Shown here in pieces: positions 27,961 through 36,337 of a stretch of 64,000 nt of DNA; the first letter of the stretch is position 1, and each line of letters starts with the position of its first letter. A model generated the notes under the pieces. That model was not told the DNA's origin. It did no database searches and saw nothing but the letters and a program-made list of their open reading frames with translations. Position numbers and translations under genes: made by a program. This stretch comes from Rhizobium sp. NZLR1 (GTDB taxonomy: Bacteria > Pseudomonadota > Alphaproteobacteria > Rhizobiales > Rhizobiaceae), in the NCBI RefSeq assembly GCF_017357385.1, contig NZ_CP071632.1, forward strand, positions 129,501 through 193,500, written 5' to 3'.

Positions 27961-30300
27961 TCACTGGCCCATGATCAGATCGAGCAGCGTCGTGCGCCGC
28001 GGCTGGACGGTAGAGGTTGTCTGTGGCGCCCCGACATCGCCGGGTGGAACCATGCCCTCGTAGCCAGAACCGCCGCCTCCGGCAATGTCTCCAGGCGGAA
28101 CCGGGCCGTTGCCGGAGGTCGCCGCCTGCTGTCGGGCAGGCGCTTGCGGATAGCGATTTGCATTGTCGTTGCCGCCGAAGACGCCGGAAATGATCCCACC
28201 GATCGTCGAAGGCGACGCTTCGGCCGTCATCGGTTGCCCGCTTCCAGATTGTCCAGCCCCGGGTGCTGTCTGCGCCATCGGCTGACCATTGTTCGGATCG
28301 GCGATCAATTGGCCGTTGCCGAAGAGCGGCGCTGGCGAAAGTCCCTTGTGGGCGGCGACCATGAATTCCTTCCAGGCCTTGGCGGGCAAGCCGCCGCCGG
28401 TCACCTTCTTCATCGGCTTGCCGTCATCATTGCCGAACCAGACCCCCGTGGTGAGGTTGCTGGTGAAGCCGACGAAGAGCGCGTCGCGCGAATTCTGCGT
28501 CGTGCCGGTCTTTCCTGCCGCCTGCCAGCCGGGGATCTTGGCGCTCTTGCCGGTGCCGTTGTCGATGACGCCCATCATCATCGCATCCATTTCGGCGACG
28601 ATCTGCTCGGACAGCACACGTGGCGGGCTGTCATAGGTATTTTCGTAGAGAACCTTGCCTTCGGCGGTCGTCACCCGGCGGATGACGTGCGGCGTCGCCT
28701 TGTAGCCGCCATTCATGAAGGCGGCATAGGAGGCGGTGAGTTCCATCAGCGACACTTCTGAAGTGCCGAGCGCGATCGAGGCGTTCGGTTGCAGCTCGCT
28801 TTCGATGCCGAGCCGGTGGGCAAGCTTGATCACCTGATCCGGCCCGTCATACATTACCAGCTGGGCGGCCACGGTGTTCAGCGACTTGGCAAGTGCGGTA
28901 GCCAGCGTCACTTCGCCATTGTATTTCTTCTCGTAATTTTCGGGCGTCCAGTCGCCGATCCGGATCGGCGCGTCATTGAACACCGAATAGGGCGTCAGCC
29001 CCTTCTCCAGGGCGGCAGCATAGACGAAGGGCTTGAACGAGGAGCCCGGCTGGCGCTTGGCCTTGACGGCGCGGTTGAACTGGCTCGTCGCATAGTCTCT
29101 GCCGCCGACGAGCGCCCGGATCGCACCGGTGCCGTCGATCGACACGAGGGCCGCCTGCGAAGCGTCGAGCTTCCCGCCCTCCTTGTCGAGCACGTCGACC
29201 AGCGATTGCTCGGCCTTCTTTTCCAGCGACTTGTCGATGGTCGTATCGACGATGACGTCTTCCTTGACGTCGCCGATCAGGCCCGGCAGTTCGTCCATCA
29301 CCATGTCGGCGACGTAGTGTCCGGCCCCTGACCAATAGCTCTTGGCCGAAGCCGGGGTCTGCGACATCGCGGTCTTGACTTCGGAATCGGTAATGAAGCC
29401 CTGCTCGCGCATTGCCGCAAGCACGAGTTGGGCGCGCGCATTCGCGGCTTCCGGGTCGCGGGCCGGCGAAAGTCGCGACGGCGCCTTGAGCAGGCCGGCC
29501 AGCACCGCGGCCTCGCCGAGGTTCACGTCACGCGCCGATTTATTGAAATAACGGCGTGAGGCCGCTTCGACGCCATAGGCGTTCGATCCGAAGAACACCC
29601 GGTTGAGATACATCGCAAGGATCTGGTCCTTGGTGTATTTCTGCTCCAGCCAGAGCGAGAGCAGCACCTCCTGCACCTTGCGTTCCAGCGTCCTTTCGGG
29701 GGAGAGGAAGAGGTTCTTGGCAAGCTGCTGTGTCAGCGTCGAGCCACCCTGCACCATGTGGCCAGCCGTAAAATTGGTCACGATCGCCCTGCCGAGGCCG
29801 AGCGGATCGACGCCGAAATGCGAATAGAAACGCCGATCCTCGATGGCGATGACGGCTTCCGGAATATAGGGCGACATGTTTTCGAGCGACAGCGCTTCGC
29901 CGCCGGTGGCGCCGCGATTGGCGATGACGCTGCCGTCGACGGCGGTGATCTTGACGTTCGGCGGCCGTTCCGGGATCGCCCATGTGCTGGCGCTCGGCAT
30001 GCGCGAGCCATAATAGACGACAAGCCCGGCAACGCCGATGCCGGCCCAGATGAACAGCACGACGCACCAGTAGATCACGCGGCGCAGGAAGCCGAAAAAG
30101 CCGCCGCCTTCGCGCTCCCGCGGCTCGCGCCGCCGCCGAGGGACGGCACGTTGCGGCGGCGGTTTTGAGCCGCCGCGCCGCGGGGATCGGCTTCCGGCAA
30201 TGCGATCGTCGGCATCGAGCGAAAATGCGTCATCGTCGCGTGCCGGGCGGCCGTTGAAGGACGGTTCGATTCTGTCGCCTGATCTGCTTCTGCCTGCCAT
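27961..30300 (-). CDS. Class A penicillin-binding protein (PBP1A family)
   Basis: 779 residues; polymerises and cross-links peptidoglycan. A basic, disordered cytoplasmic N-terminus (~1-95) and one membrane anchor (VIYWCVVLFIWAGIGVAGLV) are followed by a GT51 transglycosylase domain (AIEDRRFYSHFGVDPLGLG; QGGSTLTQQLAKNLFLSPER) and a transpeptidase domain with the three motifs SSFK (QPGSSFKPF), SLN (AKSLNTVA) and KTG (GKTGTTQNSRDALF). The last ~100 residues are Gly/Pro/Gln/Ser-rich. The ATG at 30300 was chosen; an ATG at 30321 adds seven residues. Confidence 0.93.
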   Translation of the reverse strand: MAGRSRSGDRIEPSFNGRPARDDDAFSLDADDRIAGSRSPRRGGSKPPPQRAVPRRRREPREREGGGFFGFLRRVIYWCVVLFIWAGIGVAGLVVYYGSRMPSASTWAIPERPPNVKITAVDGSVIANRGATGGEALSLENMSPYIPEAVIAIEDRRFYSHFGVDPLGLGRAIVTNFTAGHMVQGGSTLTQQLAKNLFLSPERTLERKVQEVLLSLWLEQKYTKDQILAMYLNRVFFGSNAYGVEAASRRYFNKSARDVNLGEAAVLAGLLKAPSRLSPARDPEAANARAQLVLAAMREQGFITDSEVKTAMSQTPASAKSYWSGAGHYVADMVMDELPGLIGDVKEDVIVDTTIDKSLEKKAEQSLVDVLDKEGGKLDASQAALVSIDGTGAIRALVGGRDYATSQFNRAVKAKRQPGSSFKPFVYAAALEKGLTPYSVFNDAPIRIGDWTPENYEKKYNGEVTLATALAKSLNTVAAQLVMYDGPDQVIKLAHRLGIESELQPNASIALGTSEVSLMELTASYAAFMNGGYKATPHVIRRVTTAEGKVLYENTYDSPPRVLSEQIVAEMDAMMMGVIDNGTGKSAKIPGWQAAGKTGTTQNSRDALFVGFTSNLTTGVWFGNDDGKPMKKVTGGGLPAKAWKEFMVAAHKGLSPAPLFGNGQLIADPNNGQPMAQTAPGAGQSGSGQPMTAEASPSTIGGIISGVFGGNDNANRYPQAPARQQAATSGNGPVPPGDIAGGGGSGYEGMVPPGDVGAPQTTSTVQPRRTTLLDLIMGQ

Positions 30301-30360
30301 CGCCGACCGGTCACACCCCATGTTCGATCGCGAAGCGTGACTTCGCACAACGGCACTCTT

Positions 30361-30463
30361 CCACAGCGCCGCGCGTCTTCTCAGACGCGCAAAGGATGCT
30401 GTAGCACTTTGAATGGCTGCATAATTCTATCCCCAAATCGGTTCCGATTTAGGGAATCATGCA
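30361..30463 (-). repeat. Dispersed palindromic repeat, family A, copy 2
   Basis: ACAGCGCCGCGCGTCTTCTC begins the element, AGACGCGC completes a hairpin, then GCACTTTGAATGGCTGCATA leads into the second palindrome (ATAATT ... AAATCGG-TTCCGATTT). Inverted relative to 17345-17442 and 37102-37200. It lies directly upstream of the PBP gene. Confidence 0.75.
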
Positions 30464-30505
30464 ACGGGCGCCGTGATCATCCGACTGAACTGTAAATGCG
30501 GCGAT

Positions 30506-30520
30506 TTAACGGGGTATTAA
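30506..30520. promoter_or_regulatory. TTAA(N7)TTAA element, possible CtrA site
   Basis: TTAACGGGGTATTAA fits the two half-sites of the CtrA box with correct seven-base spacing but lacks the final C. No gene with a clear promoter lies next to it, and I see nothing else in 30464-30577. Confidence 0.25.
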
Positions 30521-30577
30521 TTATGGAAAGCAAAGCAGATCGCGCCAAAAAGCGCGTCGCGTCATTCCTGCTTTATA

Positions 30578-30630
30578 TGCGATGCGCTCTATCCCAAAAC
30601 CGCTGCGCACTTTTGGGCGACATGCGTTGG
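30578..30630 (-). repeat. Dispersed repeat, family B, copy 2
   Basis: GCGATGCGCTCTATCCCAAA then ACCGCTGCGCACTTTTGGGCGACATGC. The CCCAAAA/TTTTGGG and GC-rich arms give an imperfect palindrome ending four bases before the stop codon (30634) of the 73-residue gene. Confidence 0.65.
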
Positions 30631-30633
30631 CGC

Positions 30634-30855
30634 TCAGAACTGGCGGGCCTCGTAATCGTCGAGCGTTTCCGGGTCCTGCTTATATTCCCACTCGCCGAGA
30701 TGAAAGCGGCGCCAGATCTGGCCGGAAGGGTTGAGGTTCGCCCCATCGGTAAGTCGCACAGGAAGGAGTGGGTTGTGTTTATGCCATACGGTAACGTCTA
30801 TCGCGGCTGCCCGAGCGCCGAAAAGCCCTAGGAAAGCCAAGTAGTCTTGCGTCAT
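30634..30855 (-). CDS. Small conserved protein of unknown function (73 residues)
   Basis: MTQDYLAFLGLFGARAAAID ... IWRRFHLGEWEYKQDPETLD ... YEARQF. Composition looks like a real protein, with a GAGG ribosome site ten bases before the ATG. The family B repeat right after its stop, as at dnaJ and polA, supports that it is a genuine gene. No known domain recognised. Confidence 0.55.
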   Translation of the reverse strand: MTQDYLAFLGLFGARAAAIDVTVWHKHNPLLPVRLTDGANLNPSGQIWRRFHLGEWEYKQDPETLDDYEARQF

Positions 30856-31110
30856 CAGGGTCCAGCCTCGAACGGATCGAAATCGATCCGCAACGTCTCA
30901 AAACTGCAACAAAGAATCCCGCAAGACAAGAGCATCAAGCGTGCTCTCAGATCAATTTGTCGGTGGCCTGTTGCAGGCATGGATGCCAGTCATGGCGACT
31001 GTCAAAAATCTCACTCTCGACGGGACGGAGCAAAGCCGCCGGATGATCTTTATCGGCGTGACGCCGAAATGCGCGCGCTGCGTTCGCCGCACATCTTCTG
31101 TCTGCTGGTC
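30856..31110. other. Intergenic stretch before the candidate stress RNA
   Basis: No gene seen on either strand. Long plus-strand frames here run through the candidate RNA and across the antisense of the Asp/Arg-rich SH3 gene and are not credible. Confidence 0.3.
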
Positions 31111-31135
31111 GGAACCAATTGGCGCCGCGATTGTT
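31111..31135 (+). promoter_or_regulatory. EcfG/RpoE2-type general stress promoter
   Basis: GGAAC (31111-31115), 16 bases, TGTT (31132-31135). The alphaproteobacterial general stress sigma factor recognises GGAAC and CGTT with 16-17 bases between. It ends about seven bases before the candidate small RNA. Confidence 0.5.
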
Positions 31136-31141
31136 TAGGGA

Positions 31142-31249
31142 AAAGCGGGACAACCCCTCACGTCCCGCGCATGATCGGCCGTCTCCCCTCAACACGCGCC
31201 GATCGACATCAGGCCCGGTGCATCCCTCTCGGGAGCGCCGGGCTTTTTC
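31142..31249 (+). ncRNA. Candidate stress-induced small RNA with C-rich hairpin loops
   Basis: Three successive hairpins: GCGGGAC/GTCCCGC (31145-31168) with loop AACCCCTCAC; GATCGGC-CGT/ACG-GCCGATC (31173-31204) with loop CTCCCCTCAAC; and a terminator GCCCGGTGC/GCGCCGGGC (31213-31243) with inner TCCC/GGGA pairs and a TTTTTCTT tail. No plus-strand gene lies upstream that could use this terminator, and a GGAAC(N16)TGTT element is correctly placed. The C-rich loops could pair with Shine-Dalgarno regions. The plan recalls GsrN of Caulobacter by type, but I claim no homology. Confidence 0.6.
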
Positions 31250-31314
31250 TTGCGTACCCGCCGGTGCCCGGGAAAACCTCGAAAGGGACGGCGCTGCGGC
31301 CGCCCCTTTGGATC

Positions 31315-31968
31315 TCATTGGTCGCAGGAGGGATCGCCGGGCCGGCAATCAAAATCCCTGCCATTGGGTCTGCGATCTCCATCTCTCCGGTCGCCCCGTC
31401 GATTGTCGTCGCGCCCATCCTGATTGCCATTTCGATTGCGCCAGTCTCTATCGCCGTCCCGGTTGCGATCCCCGTCGCGCCATTTCCGATCGCGATCCCG
31501 GTTGTCTCGATCCCGGTTGTCGCGATCCCGAATGTCGCGATCTCGATTGTCGCGGTAATAGTCGTCCGGGCCGCGACTCCAGCGGTCCCGCTCGCGATAG
31601 AAATCGCGGTTGCGGTAGTAGCGATCCCAGTAATTGTCGACGCTGAAGCGGATGACCGGGATGCCGAGCGGACGGTAATATTGCGGACCGACAAAGATAC
31701 GGCGCTGCTGGTAGAGAGCCTGCACATATTGGCCGGATACCCAGCCGCGGCCGCCGTAGAACTCCACATCGCACCAGTTGACGTCGGAAAGGCACCCGCG
31801 GATCTCGACGGAAGAACCGGCGGGTATCACCGCGACTGCGGGGTATCGGGTGCTCGGACCGGCGCGCATGTTGACGTTCGCCGTCGAATAGCCCTCGGCA
31901 GCCTGCGCCATGACAGGCGCCAGCATGAAGAGACCAGCCGCGGCGATTTTAGCAAACAGATTTTTCAC
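31315..31968 (-). CDS. Secreted SH3-domain protein with Asp/Arg/Asn-rich repeat tail
   Basis: 217 residues. Signal peptide MKNLFAKIAAAGLFMLAPVM plus AQA, one SH3b domain (STANVNMRAGPSTRYPAVAV, WCDVEFYGGRGWVSGQYVQA), then from residue ~130 a highly charged tail of RDNRD/RDRD repeats with Arg, Asp, Asn and Gly, ending CRPGDPSCDQ. It should lie in the periplasm or at the envelope. I chose the GTG at 31968 because AGGAG lies ten bases upstream; the ATG at 31986 overlaps that site. The tail is encoded by short tandem DNA repeats and may vary in length between strains. Confidence 0.83.
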   Translation of the reverse strand: MKNLFAKIAAAGLFMLAPVMAQAAEGYSTANVNMRAGPSTRYPAVAVIPAGSSVEIRGCLSDVNWCDVEFYGGRGWVSGQYVQALYQQRRIFVGPQYYRPLGIPVIRFSVDNYWDRYYRNRDFYRERDRWSRGPDDYYRDNRDRDIRDRDNRDRDNRDRDRKWRDGDRNRDGDRDWRNRNGNQDGRDDNRRGDRRDGDRRPNGRDFDCRPGDPSCDQ

Positions 31969-32195
31969 GCTTTTCTCACTCCTCATAGGCGCATTTTGGG
32001 GCTGCGCCCGGCTGCACTTGCCTGGCATCTGCCGTCTGAAAGGAAAGGTGGAACGACCGCCCCGCACTTGCGAGAGCGTTATTATTCACTTTGTCTTTCA
32101 ATGGCTTATAGTGGTCCGTGATGAACGTAGCTTGAACGGGGAATTTCTATCGATGTGGCGCAGTGCTTCCGACAACCTGGCGATCGCGTGCGCCG
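31969..32195. other. Intergenic stretch upstream of the SH3/repeat protein gene
   Basis: Must contain the minus-strand promoter of the SH3 gene. TTCACT(N16)TATAGT near 32092-32119 is a weak plus-strand promoter match. A 49-codon plus-strand frame (ATG 32154 to the TAA inside the terminator at 32302) is possible but unconvincing. Confidence 0.3.
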
Positions 32196-32211
32196 TTAAC
32201 GATCCGTTAAC
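32196..32211 (+). promoter_or_regulatory. Perfect CtrA-type box
   Basis: TTAA-CGATCCG-TTAAC: exact match to the TTAA(N7)TTAAC consensus of the cell-cycle regulator CtrA. It lies 77 bases upstream of an orphan terminator and ~1.5 kb from the next start codon on either strand except the SH3 gene. Confidence 0.5.
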
Positions 32212-32217
32212 CTTTCG

Positions 32218-32315
32218 GAGGCAGTCTGGCTGCCATACCCGCTTCTCATTGACCACGGATGAACTGGCACTGAGCGAGTGGATGACGAAAGGCCGGTTTT
32301 AACCGGCCTTTTTGT
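32218..32315 (+). ncRNA. Possible short transcript between a CtrA box and an orphan terminator
   Basis: The stretch begins with a GGCAG/CTGCC hairpin (near 32220-32234) and ends in a strong terminator. Neither a promoter nor conservation is established, so the start is a guess. The alternative is a small protein read from ATG 32154, whose stop codon lies in the terminator loop. Confidence 0.3.
32288..32315 (+). terminator. Strong orphan intrinsic terminator
   Basis: AAAGGCCGGTT-TT-AACCGGCCTTT with a T-run (TTTTTG). Oriented for plus-strand transcripts, although no annotated plus-strand gene precedes it. It also separates the region from the M20 peptidase gene, whose stop is 14 bases away on the other strand. 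Confidence 0.8.
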
Positions 32316-32328
32316 TATTGCGTTTCCT

Positions 32329-33717
32329 TCAGGCGGCGAGCGCCTGGAGAATCCGGACCCATGAACGGATACCCTTGTGGTAGGAGACGAGCTCGTATTT
32401 CTCGTTCGGCGAATGGATGCGGTCATCGCTGAGGCCGAAGCCGACAAGCAGCGATTCCATGCCGAGCATCTTCTGAAAGTCGCCGACGATCGGGATCGAG
32501 CCGCCCATGCCGATGACGATGGCGGGTTTCGGCCACTCGTCGGAAAGCGCGGTCTTCGCCTTGGTCAGAACGGGCGAATCATAGGAGAGATGAATAGCCG
32601 GCGAACCGCCATGCGGATGGAACTCGACCGAGCAATCGGCGGGAATCTTCGAGGTGACATAGCTGCGGAAAGCCTCGCGGATGGCGGCCGGATCCTGCGT
32701 GCCGACGAGGCGGAACGAAACCTTCGCCGAAGCCTTGGCGGCGATCACTGTCTTGAAGCCTTCGCCGGTATATCCGCCCCAGATGCCGTTGATTTCGGCG
32801 GTCGGCCGCGCCCAGGTGAGTTCGAGCACCGAACGGCCCTTTTCGCCCGAGGGAACGGAAAGGCCGACTTCGCCGAGAAAGCTCTCCGCGGTCTTGCCCA
32901 GCGTCTCCCATGACGCCTTGATGTTCTCAGGGGTTTCCTCGACGCCGTCGTAGAAGCCGTCGAGCGTGATGCGGCCGGTTTCGTCATGCAGGCCGGCGAG
33001 AGCCTCGACGAGAATATGGATCGGGTTGGCGGCAGCGCCTCCGAAGAGACCGGAATGCAGGTCGCGGTCGGCGGCCGTCACGGTTACTTCTTCGCCGACA
33101 AGGCCGCGCAGCGCGGCGGCGATCGCCGGCGTGTCGCGATCCCACATGCCGGTATCGCAGACCAGCGCACAGTCGGCCTTAAGCTCGGCGGCATTGGCTT
33201 CGAGGAAAGGCTTCAGCGACGGCGAACCGGATTCTTCCTCGCCCTCGAAGAGAATGGTGACGCGGCAGGGAAGTGCGCCGTGGATCTCCTTATAGGCGCG
33301 GCAGGCCTCGAGGAAAGTCATCAACTGGCCCTTGTCGTCGGACGTGCCGCGGCCGGTCAGGATCTTGCGGCCGTCGCCGACATCCTTGATCGATGGTTCG
33401 AAGGGGTCGTTTTCCCAGAGCTCGATCGGATCGACCGGCTGAACGTCGTAATGGCCATAGAACAGAACGTGCGGCGCATCGGTGGACGCGCCGGCATGAT
33501 GGGCGACCACCATCGGATGGCCAGGTGTGTCGCGCACCGAGGCTTCGAAGCCGAGCGTCTGGAGATATGCGACAAGCCATTCGGCGGCCTTGCGGCATTC
33601 GGCTTTGTAGGCGGGATCGGTGGAAATCGACTGGATGCGCAGCAGTTCGAACAATTTTTCGAGGCTTGATGAAAGGTTCTGATCCGCGCGCGAAAGCACC
33701 GGTTGTATATCGGTCAT
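32329..33717 (-). CDS. M20-family dipeptidase/metallopeptidase
   Basis: 462 residues. Metal-binding motifs of the M20/M25/M40 family are intact: LFYGHYDVQPVDP, GRGTSDDKGQLMTFLEA (bridging Asp), EGEEESGSPSL (catalytic Glu pair) and the late HSPNEKY His. A lid/dimerisation domain sits at ~205-360. Length and motifs resemble bacterial carnosinase-like cytosolic dipeptidases. It likely hydrolyses dipeptides in the cytoplasm. A single-gene unit. Confidence 0.93.
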   Translation of the reverse strand: MTDIQPVLSRADQNLSSSLEKLFELLRIQSISTDPAYKAECRKAAEWLVAYLQTLGFEASVRDTPGHPMVVAHHAGASTDAPHVLFYGHYDVQPVDPIELWENDPFEPSIKDVGDGRKILTGRGTSDDKGQLMTFLEACRAYKEIHGALPCRVTILFEGEEESGSPSLKPFLEANAAELKADCALVCDTGMWDRDTPAIAAALRGLVGEEVTVTAADRDLHSGLFGGAAANPIHILVEALAGLHDETGRITLDGFYDGVEETPENIKASWETLGKTAESFLGEVGLSVPSGEKGRSVLELTWARPTAEINGIWGGYTGEGFKTVIAAKASAKVSFRLVGTQDPAAIREAFRSYVTSKIPADCSVEFHPHGGSPAIHLSYDSPVLTKAKTALSDEWPKPAIVIGMGGSIPIVGDFQKMLGMESLLVGFGLSDDRIHSPNEKYELVSYHKGIRSWVRILQALAA

Positions 33718-33939
33718 TTTCGACTCCTTTTCGAAATTTGGCCGGACGATAGACCAAACCAGGAAAGCAGGCGAGGCGGAAAACGTAAAAATCAGGCGGG
33801 AGGCGCAAGAGTGCTGAAGCGACGTGGATCGGTCTTATGGAGGGCCGTTTCACGATAATAAAGAAAGACCTAATTCAATTTACAGTTAATTAGCACAACC
33901 TAAATAGCATCGGCCAAAACCAGCTGTTCGGGGGCGCAG

Positions 33940-36318
33940 ATGTTTTCGGTCATTGCATGTATTCGCGACAATCACGATTGGCGGCTAGTCGTGGCGGCGG
34001 CCGCGGTCTGCCTGGTTGGCGTCATGGCGGCGATGCTGCTGTATTCCCGTGCCCAGGACTGCGACGCCGGACGCCGCAAGCTCTGGATCGGCGCGTCGGG
34101 CTTTGCCTTCGGCACCGGCGTATGGGCAACGCATTTCATCGCGATGCTCGCTTATGATGGCGGCACGCCAATCAGCTACGCGCTCGACCTGACGCTGCTT
34201 TCCTTTCTCCTGTCGGTGGTCGGCTCATGGGTGGCGATCCTCGCCGCTTCGCAACGTGACGGAAGATTTTCCTCTATCCGCGGCGGCGTTCTGATGGCCC
34301 TCGGCATCGCTTCCATGCACCTGACCGGCATGCAGGCGATCGAGGCGCAGGCTGTTATCCTCTACGATCCTCTGATGACACTGACGGCGGTCCTTGCCGG
34401 AATGCTTCTGTCGAGCGCCGCTTTCCATATCTTTTTCAGTCTGAAGGGGATGAGGCGTCTCCTCACCTCATCGCTGGTGTTCGTCCTCGCCATCTGCACT
34501 CTTCACTTCATTTCGATGGGCAGCATTACGCTCGTTCCGGACCCCGGTATGGAGGTTCCCACATCGGTGCTCGACACCAGGGTGCTTGCGGCGATCGTCG
34601 TGGTGGCGGCAACGGCTCTTATCCTGGTCGCACTTGCCGTGGTCTTCGTCCAAAGCCATCTGACGGATCTGCGCGGGCTTGCCAATGCCTCGCAGGAGGG
34701 GTTGCTGATCCTGCGCGAAGGCCGGATCATCGATGCCAACGAACGATTCCAGGCCTTATCAGGCTGGAAGCTTGCCGATCTCTCGGGTAAGGTCCCCTCG
34801 GATGTGCTGACGGTCGTTCAGGGACCTCGGGAGAACCGGCCCGGCGAGACGCTGCTAAACACCCGCGCCGGCCGAGAGATTGCCGTAGAAGCGACCTCCA
34901 GCAAGATCGTTTATCGTGGCCGCAATTGCGAGGTGCTGGCGGTGCGCGATCTCACCGAGCGCAAGCAGGCCGAGGAGATGATCGAGCATCTCGCCCATCA
35001 CGACGTGCTCACCGATCTGCCGAACAGGTCGCTGTTCGACACCCGCATCCGGCAGGCGCTGCAGGTGGCGGAGCGAAAGAACACCGAGGTGGCGCTGTTC
35101 TGTCTCGACCTCGATCGATTCAAGGCCGTCAATGACATCTTCGGCCACGCCGAAGGCGACCGCATTCTCCGCAAGGTTGCCTCTATCCTGCGCCGGGTGG
35201 CCGGTGAGAGCGATACGATCGCCCGGCTCGGCGGCGACGAATTCGCCATCATCCAATCCGCTGGGCAGCAGCCGGCGTCGGCGCAAAAGCTTGCGGCTGA
35301 TATCATCGACGAATTCGCCGCCGAGATGGACACGGCCCGTGACCCCACAGCCGTCGGCGTCAGCCTCGGCATCGCGCTCTATCCAAGAGATGGGCGCACG
35401 GCCGAAGAACTCTGCAACAATGCCGATACCGCACTCTACCGCGTCAAGCATGATGGTCGCGGCCGGGCTTGTTTCTTCGACGCGGAGATGGACGAAGCGG
35501 CGCGGAACCGCCGCCAGATCGAAAGCGACCTGCGCCATGCAATCATCCGCAATCAACTCCATGTCAACTATCAGCCGATCCTCAATGCACAGAGCGGCGA
35601 GATCAGCGGCTACGAGGCCTTGATGCGCTGGCACCGGCCGGGCCACGGCATGACCGAGCCCGACATTTTCATCCCCGTCGCCGAGGAAAGCGGTTCGATC
35701 GTTCAGCTCGGCGAATGGATATTGCGGCAGGCCTGCATGGAGGCCGCGCGCTGGCCGCAGCCGCTGACGATTGCAGTCAATGTTTCACCGGTGCAGTTCA
35801 TGCTGCCCAACCTGTGCGAGCGGATCGAGGCGGTGCTTGCCGAGACCGGGCTCGCACCCGATCGGCTGGAGCTTGAGATCACCGAGGCAGCGCTGATCCG
35901 CGATCGCGACCGGGTGATGGCAATGCTGCAGCGCCTGCGGAGGTTGGGGGTGCACATTGTCATGGACGATTTCGGCACCGGTTACTCTTCGCTCTCGAAC
36001 CTGCGCTCGTTTCCCTTCGACAAGATCAAGGTCGACCGCAGCTTCACCGGCGTGCTGGAGCATGACGCGGCGGCGCGATCGATCGTGCGCGCTATCATCG
36101 GTCTCGGCCACAGCCTCGGCATGCCCGTCGTCACCGAGGGTGTGGAAACGGAGATGCAGCGCCAGATCGTCGTCGAGGAAGGTTGCGCACAGGTGCAGGG
36201 CCTGTTGCTCGGCAAGCCGGATATCGAGCCGAGCTTGAAGCTAGCCGTCGGTAAAAACGTCCGGCAGGCCGGACCCGGCATGCCGCCGCGACGGCGCACA
36301 CGCCTTGTCAACGAATAA
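33940..36318 (+). CDS. MHYT-PAS-GGDEF-EAL membrane protein for cyclic-di-GMP turnover
   Basis: 792 residues. Seven membrane helices form an MHYT sensor (~1-240) with three motif copies: ATHFIAMLAY, SMHLTGMQAI and LHFISMGSIT. A PAS-like domain (~245-345) follows, then a GGDEF domain with intact RLGGDEF (~428-434) and an EAL domain with GYEALMRW (~558) and MDDFGTGYSSL. Both catalytic signatures are intact, so it could make and degrade cyclic-di-GMP. MHYT domains are proposed to sense O2, CO or NO through copper. The terminal QGLLLGKP departs slightly from the usual QGFLFGKP. Confidence 0.93.
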   Translation: MFSVIACIRDNHDWRLVVAAAAVCLVGVMAAMLLYSRAQDCDAGRRKLWIGASGFAFGTGVWATHFIAMLAYDGGTPISYALDLTLLSFLLSVVGSWVAILAASQRDGRFSSIRGGVLMALGIASMHLTGMQAIEAQAVILYDPLMTLTAVLAGMLLSSAAFHIFFSLKGMRRLLTSSLVFVLAICTLHFISMGSITLVPDPGMEVPTSVLDTRVLAAIVVVAATALILVALAVVFVQSHLTDLRGLANASQEGLLILREGRIIDANERFQALSGWKLADLSGKVPSDVLTVVQGPRENRPGETLLNTRAGREIAVEATSSKIVYRGRNCEVLAVRDLTERKQAEEMIEHLAHHDVLTDLPNRSLFDTRIRQALQVAERKNTEVALFCLDLDRFKAVNDIFGHAEGDRILRKVASILRRVAGESDTIARLGGDEFAIIQSAGQQPASAQKLAADIIDEFAAEMDTARDPTAVGVSLGIALYPRDGRTAEELCNNADTALYRVKHDGRGRACFFDAEMDEAARNRRQIESDLRHAIIRNQLHVNYQPILNAQSGEISGYEALMRWHRPGHGMTEPDIFIPVAEESGSIVQLGEWILRQACMEAARWPQPLTIAVNVSPVQFMLPNLCERIEAVLAETGLAPDRLELEITEAALIRDRDRVMAMLQRLRRLGVHIVMDDFGTGYSSLSNLRSFPFDKIKVDRSFTGVLEHDAAARSIVRAIIGLGHSLGMPVVTEGVETEMQRQIVVEEGCAQVQGLLLGKPDIEPSLKLAVGKNVRQAGPGMPPRRRTRLVNE

Positions 36319-36337
36319 TCTCAGCAAATAATCCCGG

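Noticed and set aside
30847..32121. 424-codon plus-strand frame rich in IAIPV repeats
   Set aside because: The repetitive part is the antisense of the RDNRD-repeat tail of the SH3 gene, and the frame runs through a terminator at 31213-31249.
32154..32302. 49-codon plus-strand gene
   Set aside because: Weak ribosome site and unconvincing composition; its stop lies in the terminator loop, so the unit may be RNA only.
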